This document shows positions 6,305-14,293 of a DNA stretch of 24,271 nt, piece by piece (the stretch's first letter is position 1; the number at the start of each line of letters is the position of its first letter). The DNA is from Prolixibacteraceae bacterium. Its GTDB lineage: Bacteria; Bacteroidota; Bacteroidia; Bacteroidales; Prolixibacteraceae. A program made the translations under genes and the position numbers. The stretch lies in contig JALNYZ010000048.1 of NCBI GenBank assembly GCA_023229575.1, forward strand, positions 1 through 24,271. Direction: 5' to 3'. A model generated the notes under the pieces. It was not told the DNA's origin. It was given only the letters and a program-made list of their open reading frames with translations, and made no database searches.

Positions 6305-8800
6305 TTAAATGGGCGAACTCCGCCGGGGATTCTCCCTGGAAAATTCGATTTTCGGGCAATCAAATATTACAGGTACCCATGATTGATAATAGTTACCTGT
6401 TGCGCCTGCGCTGGCAAAATCACAGTAGCGAACAGCTTTACCGTCCACACTTTTTCCTTCTACCAGGATCAACGGATTGTCGGAGGGAACTTTTTCCCAT
6501 TCCGGTAACAGTTCAAGTTCAGGTTTTGCGAGGAACGGGATTAGTTCCGGAGTATAATCACCTTCATTAAAACGCGCATCATAAGCCAGAAGTACCGGAC
6601 CGCGGTAAATAGACACACTGTGAATGGCAGGAGGTTCCAGCTCTTTCGGAATAAACGGACCCTTTGCAATATTCAGCGTCCACTTGGCGTTACCTGCTGT
6701 AATCCGAAAGCAGATTAAATTCCGTCCCGATTTAAGGGGAAGTCGGAGGTAATGCTCACGCTCTCTAGCACCGTAACCCGATGCAATTTTTTCCCCATTT
6801 ACAAAGCATGAAAACCACCAATAAGAACCGAAAAAAACCGGAAGAATTCCCTCGGAAGGAGCATCGTATTCTGTAAAACACCAGCCCGCAGGATGAATAT
6901 CGGTCACGCTGAAATCTTTACTGAAGTCGATAAGGCCTGATTTGCTTAAAAACCGCACCTGAGTACTTTCTTTATCCTGCACAACCTTTGTCATTTTTTC
7001 AGCGTTATCAAGATGTAAATCCTCAAGCCCGATATCCGAGCAACTTTTATTGGGAATGGGTCCTGCCAGTACCCATTCGGTTTCCCAATCCTGCATTCCT
7101 TCCATCGACTGATAAACATAATTCGGGTTGCTCAACCAGAATTGGAGCTTGAAATCCAGGACAATCCGAATATGATCACCTGTTTTCCATTCCCGAACAA
7201 TCCTCAAATAGTCGCCGCTTTTCACAGTTTTTAATTTCTCGCCGTTTACCCGAACATCGGTATTTCTACTCCAATAAGGAATTCTAAGAGCCAACGTGAA
7301 TAATTCGCGCTTGTCAGTGGAAATCGAAAGATCGACCACCGCATTTCGTGGATAATCGGTGTCTTGTTTAATACTTACACTGTTACCCGATGGGAGCGAT
7401 GTATTAATTGTTCCGGGGCCGTAATAATTAAGCACAAGACCGTCACCGCTTTGCAAGATAGCCCATTCGCTAAGAAGTCCAAGGGCCCGGGGACCATTTA
7501 CTGAGCAGCAGTTGAGTTCCGGGGTCCCGGCACATGCCTGAAATACAATTGTGTGTGCACTTGCTTCGCGTTTTCCGTTCATGGGTGTGTTGTAGGTCAC
7601 CCACCTGCCCGAAGGACTCATCATCCCCAACCCGCTGTTCAACATGGATAATTCCAGTTCGTCTGCGACAATGGAATTACCTGTCAGCCGCAGCATCTCT
7701 ACTGAAATGGCCATCCAGGCGACTGTGCAACATGTTTCGATCGGTGCTTTGTTATACGGATCGCCGCAAGCTCTTTCCCCCGATGTAAATCCTCCGTTAT
7801 TATGACGATCCCCCTTTACCATGCTCCACCACAATGACTCAAAAGCCTTACGGCATGACTCATCACCGGTGAGGTAATACATCTCTGCCAATCCCATGAT
7901 AGGATGCAGGCTTTCCCAGCGCGCTTTTGGCGTCTCTGAAAACTCATTCCAGTACAAAGCCACGTTTTGATAATCTCCGGCAAGCGGTTTGCCATCCTTG
8001 TCCTTGGCGGCAAATTCGCCCAGTATCTGTTTGGCCATTGCCAGGTGGCGCGGCGAGCCAGTTTTCCGATAAAGAAGACAGAGGGAATGGATCGGCGCCA
8101 GATTCATTTCCGCGGATCCGGTATCAACAAGCCGGGGAGATTTTTTATCCAGATACATTTCGCATAACAAATCCGCGATCCGCCCGGCGGCGCTCAGGGC
8201 GACCTTATCCCCGGAGAACTCGTTCCACATTAGCAAACCAAGCATAGTGTGATAGGCCGACCATGTATCCCAGTTATTGTGACAGTTCGGAGCCTGATTG
8301 GTCAAACCGGATTCCAGCGGCCAGCATCCAAGATATCCATTGGATGCCTGGCAGGCACACAAGTCTTTTACAAACCGCTCCAGATGGGAACGAAGGTGGC
8401 TATTGCCGGTGAGACGGAGTATTTGCACAGAATGTGTCAGGTACTTCCCGGCGAACTCACCAGCCCAGCGCATCATTTTTCGATAGGGTTTCCGATCGCG
8501 GTCCCTGAACATGGCGAGCATCGCGGGATTAGTCCTGGGAGCGGGTATTATCCATTGCTCTGTAACGGCATTGAGACGTCTGCCGAGTTCACCGCCGAGT
8601 TCAAAACGGGTCGTCTGACCTGCAGACATCAACGGCTTACAGATAGTTGCGTTTATTATGTCTTTGTTTTCATGTTCATAAAACCCTTTTGCTGATGACT
8701 CAAAACTGAATATCCCCAAAGCCGGTATCCCTGCCATGACTTTTAATAATGTCCTGCGTTTAATCTGTAGTTCAGACATTGTTGACTGTTCTTTTCCCAT
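6305..8800 (-). CDS. GH127/DUF1680-family glycosidase with inserted beta-rich domain, Tat-type signal
   Basis: 831 residues from the ATG at 8800; the ATG at 8779 (residue 8) is an equally possible start. KRRTLLKVMAGIPALG (14-29) is a twin-arginine-type signal. The (alpha/alpha) barrel shows RWAGEFAGKYLT (111-122), TSGE (339-342), ETCCTVAW (355-362) and LNCCSVN (429-435). In characterised GH127 enzymes the Glu/Cys residues of ETC and the paired Cys bind zinc, one Cys is the nucleophile, and a Glu such as that in SGE acts as acid/base; all are kept. The known activity of the family is mainly beta-L-arabinofuranosidase, but aceric-acid-releasing members also exist. Compared with the paralogue at 14294-16150, about 165 residues (roughly 557-722) are inserted in the C-terminal beta-sandwich between KLQFW and VSIYRGP. 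The gene follows the largest gap and its promoter-like elements, and probably heads a transcript with the GH20 gene. Family call is firm; substrate open. Confidence 0.9.
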   Translation of the reverse strand: MGKEQSTMSELQIKRRTLLKVMAGIPALGIFSFESSAKGFYEHENKDIINATICKPLMSAGQTTRFELGGELGRRLNAVTEQWIIPAPRTNPAMLAMFRDRDRKPYRKMMRWAGEFAGKYLTHSVQILRLTGNSHLRSHLERFVKDLCACQASNGYLGCWPLESGLTNQAPNCHNNWDTWSAYHTMLGLLMWNEFSGDKVALSAAGRIADLLCEMYLDKKSPRLVDTGSAEMNLAPIHSLCLLYRKTGSPRHLAMAKQILGEFAAKDKDGKPLAGDYQNVALYWNEFSETPKARWESLHPIMGLAEMYYLTGDESCRKAFESLWWSMVKGDRHNNGGFTSGERACGDPYNKAPIETCCTVAWMAISVEMLRLTGNSIVADELELSMLNSGLGMMSPSGRWVTYNTPMNGKREASAHTIVFQACAGTPELNCCSVNGPRALGLLSEWAILQSGDGLVLNYYGPGTINTSLPSGNSVSIKQDTDYPRNAVVDLSISTDKRELFTLALRIPYWSRNTDVRVNGEKLKTVKSGDYLRIVREWKTGDHIRIVLDFKLQFWLSNPNYVYQSMEGMQDWETEWVLAGPIPNKSCSDIGLEDLHLDNAEKMTKVVQDKESTQVRFLSKSGLIDFSKDFSVTDIHPAGWCFTEYDAPSEGILPVFFGSYWWFSCFVNGEKIASGYGAREREHYLRLPLKSGRNLICFRITAGNAKWTLNIAKGPFIPKELEPPAIHSVSIYRGPVLLAYDARFNEGDYTPELIPFLAKPELELLPEWEKVPSDNPLILVEGKSVDGKAVRYCDFASAGATGNYYQSWVPVIFDCPKIEFSRENPRRSSPI

Positions 8801-8867
8801 ATTATGATTTCTCCATTTTTATCAAGATTTCCAAACCAGCTAATCAAAAATGATCCTCATCCACTTT

Positions 8868-8886
8868 ATTTGAAACCGTTTCAAAT
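8868..8886. promoter_or_regulatory. 19-bp palindrome, candidate operator
   Basis: ATTTGAAAC-C-GTTTCAAAT is a perfect inverted repeat of 9-bp arms around one central base. It sits 68 bases before the ATG of the second GH127 gene and downstream of the TATATTTG element, where a repressor could block initiation or elongation. The shape suits a dimeric helix-turn-helix regulator; the LacI family is one option. No regulator gene is in the window. The palindrome is seen; the binding protein is inferred. Confidence 0.45.
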
Positions 8887-8888
8887 TT

Positions 8889-8901
8889 CGAAAACGATTG
8901 C
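8889..8901. promoter_or_regulatory. Possible second LacI-type operator half-palindrome
   Basis: CGAAAACGATTGC has a central CG flanked by partly complementary arms (GAAAA and ATTGC), the general look of LacI-family sites. It starts 3 bases beyond the 19-bp palindrome. Symmetry is imperfect, so it is only a weak candidate and makes sense mainly because of its neighbour. Confidence 0.2.
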
Positions 8902-8936
8902 TTACTTATATATACATACCCATATTAATGACTCTA

Positions 8937-8944
8937 CAAATATA
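8937..8944 (-). promoter_or_regulatory. Bacteroidota-type -7 promoter element (TATATTTG)
   Basis: On the minus strand TATATTTG fits the TAnnTTTG consensus of Bacteroidota primary-sigma promoters. It lies 137 bases upstream of the ATG at 8800 in the longest gap of the window. No good TTTG-type -33 element was seen at the expected spacing, so the promoter may be weak or activator-dependent. No equally good match was noticed in the other gaps. Confidence 0.4.
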
Positions 8945-9021
8945 AAGATGTTTTCAGTCTTATCCCTGCCGTTGGAAAATGTTATTAAACTACTTTCTAG
9001 GCATGTGAGAATATGAGTCAA

Positions 9022-10029
9022 TTAATTTCCTCCCGAAATAATTATAAGTGCAAGCCCCAGAACAAAAAGCAATATCATAAACACCAACATAACATTTACA
9101 GATTTCGGCGCTCCCTTGAACTCTTTCCAAATGAGCAGGCCCCAAAGGGCTGCCACCATTGTAGCTCCCTGCCCCAGTGCGTAAGAAACTGCAGCACCGG
9201 CCTTTCCTGCTGCCATGTAACTAAGGGCGCTACCCAAACCCCAAATCAAGCCACCCGAAATTCCCACCAGGTGAATCTTAAATGAACCTTTAAAGTACTC
9301 GCGATAACCAATTGGGGTTCCCACGAAAGGTTTTTTCATGATAAGCGTATTGAACAAAAAATTGCTCACGAACATTCCCAAAGAAAAAATGAAGAAGGCT
9401 GTATAGGGAGTTGCCATTTGTGGCGCGGGAGATTCAAAATTGTCCATATCCATAGATGCCGCTACAAAACGGTAGAAAAATGAAATAAGTAATCCGGCAG
9501 CGATAGACAAAATCAGCCCTTTTTTATTCATGCCGGTTTCCTTTGTTCCCCCCATCTTTCCAGCTGCTATGCCGTCAATTATTATAGCTGTCACTATCAA
9601 AAGGACTCCGATAAACAGTGTAAACGGATCGCCTTTGGGTTGACCGATATAGTTGATCACCACTCCAAATACTAACCCAATTCCTACACCGACAGGAAAA
9701 GCCACTGAAAGGCCAACAATAGCGATTGCTGCTGTAAGCAAGATGTTTGAAGCATTAAAAATAACTCCTCCGGTAAAGGCGCTAAGGATATTGCCCCAAC
9801 TAACCTGTTGGATGTCCTCAACGAAACCCCGGCCATGCTCCCCAATACTTCCAAAGGTAAATGCCATGAGAATTGAAAGAAGCAGTACCCCAATCACATA
9901 GTCCCAATAGTATAGCTCCTGACGCCAGGTTTTACCTGCCAACTTTTGGGTATTGGCCCAGGATCCCCAGCAAATCATAGTGACAATGCAGAGTATTACT
10001 GCAAGCGAGTAACTGTTAACGATATACAT
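9022..10029 (-). CDS. GRP/ureide-permease-like sugar transporter (DMT superfamily)
   Basis: 335 residues from the ATG at 10029. An upstream ATG at 10062 would overlap the preceding gene by 23 bases and add an odd leader, so the start at MYIVNSYSLAV is preferred. The protein is almost wholly hydrophobic, with about ten membrane segments; it begins VILCIVTMICWGSWANTQKL, has WRQELYYWDYVIG after the first segment, and a Gly-rich GVGIGLVFGVVINYIG in the middle. This pattern is that of inner-membrane permeases of the glucose/ribose porter and ureide-permease type; relatives in Bacteroidota carry ribose or similar sugars. Coupling to the pentulose kinase and epimerase genes suggests it imports the pentose or pentulose used there. 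L-rhamnose permease RhaT is similar in size and fold but its sequence motifs are not seen. It is the last gene of the upstream block. Transporter call is firm; substrate is inference. Confidence 0.82.
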   Translation of the reverse strand: MYIVNSYSLAVILCIVTMICWGSWANTQKLAGKTWRQELYYWDYVIGVLLLSILMAFTFGSIGEHGRGFVEDIQQVSWGNILSAFTGGVIFNASNILLTAAIAIVGLSVAFPVGVGIGLVFGVVINYIGQPKGDPFTLFIGVLLIVTAIIIDGIAAGKMGGTKETGMNKKGLILSIAAGLLISFFYRFVAASMDMDNFESPAPQMATPYTAFFIFSLGMFVSNFLFNTLIMKKPFVGTPIGYREYFKGSFKIHLVGISGGLIWGLGSALSYMAAGKAGAAVSYALGQGATMVAALWGLLIWKEFKGAPKSVNVMLVFMILLFVLGLALIIISGGN

Positions 10030-10039
10030 AAGTAGAATT

Positions 10040-11071
10040 TTAAAGTTTAGTAGTAAAAACATTTATTTCAAGTTCATACATTCTGGTTTCCTGCGGCTTA
10101 AGTTGTATGAGAAGATTTTCCTTTTTAGCGGCTGCTTGTCCGACAGGAGGGGAGGTGCATGGCTCAAGTGCAGTAACATATTCGTTTTTCCCGTAATGTT
10201 GCCAGTTCGCCATCCACGGAAGTTGAGCCTTCAGGTATTTTATTTTAACTGCCAGCCCAAGTTTTGAATTACGTAAACCACACTCACATAACCCATTGGC
10301 ATCCGCTTTCAAATCAACAAATCCAACAGCGCTTTGCTCACCCTGATAATCATCAGACGGGCCAGTGCATTTTTTGAAGTTGTGCTTAGGGTTAAATATT
10401 TTATTGTCCAGTTCCCCGCCTCTTGACTTCAAATTGCCATCCCAGGTAATTTCTGTATCCGTATCCACGAGAGGCCACCCGAAGTTCATATGGTACAACA
10501 TCATATGTGGGACAATGAAATTCCCAAGATTTGTAACCTCATCCTTTATTTTAATAACCGATGATCCTAATGCAGCAGAAATGGTTCTTTTAAGCTCCAG
10601 GCTGGGACCGAAAAGAGAGGTTTGAATCATTCGTCCGGTAATACTCATCTCCATATTCCCTTTAAACAAGTTTGGCTGGATTACCGATTCGATAGTAGCT
10701 GGCAGCTGGCTTATCCGGTCATGCACACCCCTTTCGCCTGACTCATCCTTTTCATCTCCACCGGTGTGGGTTAGTCCGCATGTGGTAATCAATCCGCCAC
10801 CGAAACTTTTGAGCCAATTCGTTGCATAATCAACCGTAGGATTCGGTGCAGAGACACCCAGATGGCTGATCCATGCCAGGCTATGCTGGTTATGAAAAGC
10901 ATCAGCAATATCCATTGCTCTATCAAGCACTACCTTAAATCGCAGGCCACTACCCGTATTGAACCATGCTACACGGCAACCACGACCGTCGCCATTATCC
11001 AATACTGAGAGTTCAATTCCCCCAAGCTGCTGATGGTTCGAGATTTTGTCTTTCCATGAATTATTTTTCAT
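10040..11071 (-). CDS. DUF4432 aldose-1-epimerase-like protein
   Basis: 343 residues, no signal peptide, cytoplasmic. The sequence fits the DUF4432 branch of the galactose-mutarotase-like superfamily: LRFKVVLDRAMDIADA (43-58), a Gly-rich GGGLITTCGLTHTGG (91-105), GVHDRISQLPA (115-125), PHMMLYHMNFGWPL (188-201) and ALEPCTSPP (301-309). His117, His194 and Glu303 are candidates for the polar sugar-binding or catalytic residues, judged by position in these motifs. A mutarotase would interconvert anomers of a sugar just after import; an isomerase or epimerase role on another sugar cannot be excluded because members are barely characterised. It starts 33 bases after the 4-epimerase gene and ends 10 bases before the permease start, so it belongs to the pentulose cassette. 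Family call is good; reaction unknown. Confidence 0.82.
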   Translation of the reverse strand: MKNNSWKDKISNHQQLGGIELSVLDNGDGRGCRVAWFNTGSGLRFKVVLDRAMDIADAFHNQHSLAWISHLGVSAPNPTVDYATNWLKSFGGGLITTCGLTHTGGDEKDESGERGVHDRISQLPATIESVIQPNLFKGNMEMSITGRMIQTSLFGPSLELKRTISAALGSSVIKIKDEVTNLGNFIVPHMMLYHMNFGWPLVDTDTEITWDGNLKSRGGELDNKIFNPKHNFKKCTGPSDDYQGEQSAVGFVDLKADANGLCECGLRNSKLGLAVKIKYLKAQLPWMANWQHYGKNEYVTALEPCTSPPVGQAAAKKENLLIQLKPQETRMYELEINVFTTKL

Positions 11072-11104
11072 TTTGTTTAACTTTTATGTTTGGATTAAAT
11101 CAAA

Positions 11105-11794
11105 TTACTGTCCATAATAAGCATTCGCTCCATGTTTTCTGAAGAAATGTTTATTGAGTAGTTCCGGTTGCATTTGGCTTATATTTGTCCCCATTAAAAT
11201 TCGTGTATGGAATGCCATTCGGGAGATTTCTTCAAGTACCACCGCATTATGCACTGCATCGAGCGCATCCCTGCCCCAGGTAAAAGGACCATGTGAATGT
11301 ACCAATACGCCGGGAATATGGTCAGGATTGATGTCCCTGAATCTTTCCACAATCACCCTTCCCGTTTCCAACTCATACTCACCGGCAATTTCTTCCGGTG
11401 TCATCTTTCGGGTAACAGGAACTTCGCCGGCAAAGTAGTCAGCATGAGTAGTACCAAAGGCTGATACGGGTACGCCAGCCTGTGCAAACGTGGTTGCCCA
11501 TGTTGAATGCGTATGCACAATACCTCCTGTGTTTTTAAAGTTGCGGTACAATTCCAGATGGGTATCAGTATCTGATGATGGTTTAAGTTTCCCTTCCATA
11601 ATCTTTCCTGATAAATCAACTACCACCATGTCGGAAACTTTCATAGTTTCGTAGGAAACCCCGGACGGTTTGATGACCACCAACCCCTTTCCCCTATCAA
11701 TGGCAGATACATTTCCCCAGGTAAAAGTTATCAGACCATACCTGGGAAGAAGCATGTTTGCCTCAAATACTTCTTGTTTTAATCTTTGCAACAT
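11105..11794 (-). CDS. araD: L-ribulose-5-phosphate 4-epimerase (AraD/UlaF/SgbE type)
   Basis: 229 residues, cytoplasmic class-II aldolase fold. It converts L-ribulose 5-phosphate to D-xylulose 5-phosphate, which enters the pentose phosphate pathway. Diagnostic parts: TWGNVSAIDR (25-34), KPSGVSY phosphate loop (42-48), PSSDTDTHLELYR (72-84, Asp75 at the metal-site acid), GIVHTHSTWAT (91-101, zinc ligands His94 and His96), HADYFAGE with Asp119, VLVHSHGPFTWG (163-174, third His ligand) and the C-terminal GANAYYGQ with Tyr227. All catalytic positions known from E. coli AraD are kept. AraD, UlaF and SgbE cannot be told apart by sequence alone; the symbol marks the activity. Only 6 bases separate it from the kinase gene upstream, which suggests translational coupling. 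Its partners here are a LyxK-like kinase and a UlaE-type epimerase rather than AraA and AraB. Confidence 0.93.
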   Translation of the reverse strand: MLQRLKQEVFEANMLLPRYGLITFTWGNVSAIDRGKGLVVIKPSGVSYETMKVSDMVVVDLSGKIMEGKLKPSSDTDTHLELYRNFKNTGGIVHTHSTWATTFAQAGVPVSAFGTTHADYFAGEVPVTRKMTPEEIAGEYELETGRVIVERFRDINPDHIPGVLVHSHGPFTWGRDALDAVHNAVVLEEISRMAFHTRILMGTNISQMQPELLNKHFFRKHGANAYYGQ

Positions 11795-11800
11795 ACTGTT

Positions 11801-13324
11801 TTACATTAATTTTTGCATATTGTCCCATACCCCGTCCAATGCAGAAATAACCTGTTTATATAAGGCGTATTTCTTCTCGTAAACCGGTACATTTTGCGGA
11901 TTTGGCTCCATTCTGTTTTTCACCTTGATCATGTGCTTCGCAGCTTCTTCAAAGTTTTTGAATTCACCTACAGCCACCGCCGCTGTCATCGCACAGCCCA
12001 ATGCGCCGGTTTCACCAATATCAACTGTTTCCACGGGGTATTTCATGACGTCGGCAAAAAGCTGTGTCCACTCCTTGGAGTTAGCTACGCCACCTGCCAG
12101 GCGAATTTCCTTAACCGGCTGATTTCGTGTGGCCAGAAGTTTATCGAAATGGTACCTGTGACTAAAGGCTATCCCTTCATACACGCTGCGCATCAGGTGC
12201 GCGCGGGTATGATAGTTACTCAGTCCCACAAAGCTTGCTTTGGCATTAGGGTGTACATTGCTTGCCATGAGAAATGGCAGGAATATCGGGCAGAATTCCT
12301 TCACTGGAATTGATGCAACCAGGGTATTTACCAACTCGTAAATAGATTTTCCCTCCTGCTTTGCCTGTGCTTTTAATTCGGGCAGCAGGGTGTTTATAAA
12401 CCACTCGTTGTTACCTGCCGAAGTCGGGCTGCACTCCTCGATCAGGTAATACTCCGGAAGACAGAAAATAGAATTCATCATCACGCTGCCATCGGTCACC
12501 GCCTCTCTTCGGATGTACTCATTGATGCTCCATGTTCCCGCAATCATACAGATACGGTCCTCGTGCGCCGCATCTACAGCAATGGCACAGGCATCAATAT
12601 CGAACATTCCGCCTGCTACCGGTGTACCTGCTTTCAATCCGGTAAGTTTTGCAACTTCACTGGTAATATACCCGCAGATATCTGTGGAATTTTTGAGTGG
12701 CGGAAGCATCTCCATGGCGAACTCCAGGCCGAAAAGTTTCAGCAGGTCGGCATCGTACCGACGGGTTTGGAGGTTCAGGAAGTTTGCCCCGGAATAATCG
12801 GTAATTTCTCCATACGCTTCGCCGGTTAGCCGGAAACGGACATAGTCCTTGCACTCGAATATCCATCGGATGCTTTTAATACTTTCAGGTTCATTGTCTT
12901 TGAGCCAGGCGAGCAACGAAACGGGTTGGCAGGCCAGAATCTTTTGATACGATAATTCGAATACCTTTTGGGCAGTGCCATCTTTCTCCCATTTCTTGGG
13001 ATATTCATAAGCACGGTTATCGGTAGAAATGATGCCGTTGCGCACCGGTTTATTGTCCTTGTCCCAAAGGTAAAGGCCCTTGCCATGACCGCAGCAGGCT
13101 ATTCCGGCAACATCGGAGGCATCAACCTTTGTTTTGGACAAAAGGTCTTTCAGCACTTTGCAGTTAGCCAACCACATCTCTTCCATGTCGCGCTCTGTAA
13201 ATCCCGGTTTGGGGGTAATCATTTTTGTTTCTACCGAACAAACGCCAACTTCTTTTCCAGTGGATGTGTAGAGCGCGGCTTTTGTCATGGTTCCACCGTT
13301 GTCCAAACCTATGTAGTAGTTCAT
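11801..13324 (-). CDS. lyxK: FGGY-family carbohydrate kinase, L-xylulose kinase (LyxK)-like
   Basis: 507 residues, cytoplasmic. The FGGY fold is clear: YIGLDNGGTMTKAALY (4-19, first phosphate loop), CCGHGKGLYLWDKDNKPVRN (77-96), GGMFDIDACAIAV (238-250, catalytic Asp242 or Asp244), GTWSINEY (263-270), EECSPTSAGNNEWF and LAGGVANSKEW near the C-terminus. From memory the segments PKPGFTERDMEEMW, LKAGTPVAGGMFD and SPTSAGNNEWF resemble E. coli L-xylulose kinase more than ribulokinase or xylulokinase, and the neighbouring UlaE-type epimerase supports L-xylulose as substrate. It would make L-xylulose 5-phosphate. It starts 22 bases after the 3-epimerase gene. L-ribulose, D-xylulose or apulose kinase activity remains possible, since FGGY specificity is hard to read from sequence. 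Confidence 0.85.
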   Translation of the reverse strand: MNYYIGLDNGGTMTKAALYTSTGKEVGVCSVETKMITPKPGFTERDMEEMWLANCKVLKDLLSKTKVDASDVAGIACCGHGKGLYLWDKDNKPVRNGIISTDNRAYEYPKKWEKDGTAQKVFELSYQKILACQPVSLLAWLKDNEPESIKSIRWIFECKDYVRFRLTGEAYGEITDYSGANFLNLQTRRYDADLLKLFGLEFAMEMLPPLKNSTDICGYITSEVAKLTGLKAGTPVAGGMFDIDACAIAVDAAHEDRICMIAGTWSINEYIRREAVTDGSVMMNSIFCLPEYYLIEECSPTSAGNNEWFINTLLPELKAQAKQEGKSIYELVNTLVASIPVKEFCPIFLPFLMASNVHPNAKASFVGLSNYHTRAHLMRSVYEGIAFSHRYHFDKLLATRNQPVKEIRLAGGVANSKEWTQLFADVMKYPVETVDIGETGALGCAMTAAVAVGEFKNFEEAAKHMIKVKNRMEPNPQNVPVYEKKYALYKQVISALDGVWDNMQKLM

Positions 13325-13346
13325 AATTAGTATCGTTAATGCTTAA

Positions 13347-14219
13347 TTAATGTTTATACATATTTGTAATTACCAAATCATATTTCTCATTGATAAACCG
13401 CAAGGCATCCTTAATCGCTTCGATGTTATCAATTTCAGGGTCGTTCCACATTTCGATCAGATAAGGACCTTTATAGTTGAGTTGTTCCAGTTTGGCAAAG
13501 CATTTTACGAAATCTACACAGCCTGTACCAAAGGGAACACATTTGAATTGCCCGGGAAAGGTGTTGGTTACTGCCCTCGTTTCCTTAATGTGTACTGCAA
13601 CTATGCTTGATATACCCTTTTCCAGTTCCTTCTCCACATCGCTGCCCCACGCAGTGAGATTCCCCAAATCGGGATAAACTTTATACCAGGGCGATTTTAT
13701 TTGTCCCTCGTACCAAAGATGTTTCGTGATGGAGTTCATAAAAGAGGTATCCATGATTTCCATGGCCAGCATCACCTGGTGTTTCTCTGCCAACCTGGCC
13801 GACCATTTCATCCCTTCAAGAAAGGCCTCTATACTTTGCTTTGTTGAAGGTTCGTAGTAAACATCATATCCTGCCAGTTGAATTACATGAATACCCAAAT
13901 CTTCGGCAAAAACTATGGCACGCTCCATCAGGTCGTGAGCTTTATCGCGCAATTTTTTATCCGAACTGCCAAAGGGAAACCTCCGGTGAGCGCTGAGGCA
14001 CATGGAACGTAGCGGCATTTTCAGGATTTGACATGTCAGGAGCAGTTCCATGCGCTGTGCCTTGTCCCAATAAAGGCGCTCCACCCGTTCATCGGTTTCA
14101 TCAATGGAAATTTCTACATACTCAAAGCCCAGCTCTTTTGCAGCGCTAAGGCGTCTCTCCCAACTCCATTCCGGGGGAATGGCTTTTTCATATAATCCCA
14201 ATAGGTGCCCGTTCAGCAT
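13347..14219 (-). CDS. ulaE: L-xylulose/L-ribulose-5-phosphate 3-epimerase (UlaE/SgbU type)
   Basis: 290 residues from the ATG at 14219. A GTG at 14291 would add 24 residues, but the family starts with a short leader before GIYEKAL; here MLNGHLLGLYEKAI aligns directly, so the ATG is chosen. The TIM-barrel has VEISIDETDERVERL, MCLSAHRRFPFG, VIQLAGYDVYY, AMEIMD (Glu154), YPDLGNL (Asp184), VAVHIKET (His210) and YLIEMWND (Glu256), matching the metal-binding and catalytic set of E. coli UlaE. It interconverts L-xylulose 5-phosphate and L-ribulose 5-phosphate and so links the LyxK-like kinase to the 4-epimerase. It lies 74 bases after the GH127 stop and 22 bases before the kinase start. Very close similarity along its length makes this one of the firmest calls in the window. 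Confidence 0.93.
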   Translation of the reverse strand: MLNGHLLGLYEKAIPPEWSWERRLSAAKELGFEYVEISIDETDERVERLYWDKAQRMELLLTCQILKMPLRSMCLSAHRRFPFGSSDKKLRDKAHDLMERAIVFAEDLGIHVIQLAGYDVYYEPSTKQSIEAFLEGMKWSARLAEKHQVMLAMEIMDTSFMNSITKHLWYEGQIKSPWYKVYPDLGNLTAWGSDVEKELEKGISSIVAVHIKETRAVTNTFPGQFKCVPFGTGCVDFVKCFAKLEQLNYKGPYLIEMWNDPEIDNIEAIKDALRFINEKYDLVITNMYKH

Positions 14220-14293
14220 TTCTTTTCTATTATTATTTGCTTTTACCTTGATATGAACCCCCAACCCATTCCTTGGACAAGTCAAAAGCACTG

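Noticed and set aside
7534..8695. Long plus-strand open frames opposite the second GH127 gene.
   Set aside because: They are antisense shadows of a gene with strong family motifs, and their translations show no recognisable domain or plausible start region.
10030..10062. Upstream ATG extending the permease by 11 residues.
   Set aside because: It would overlap the DUF4432 gene by 23 bases, and the extension does not look like the family's start; the ATG at 10029 fits better.
14220..14291. N-terminal extension of the UlaE-type epimerase from a GTG codon.
   Set aside because: UlaE proteins start just before the GIYEKAL-like segment, which the ATG at 14219 reproduces.
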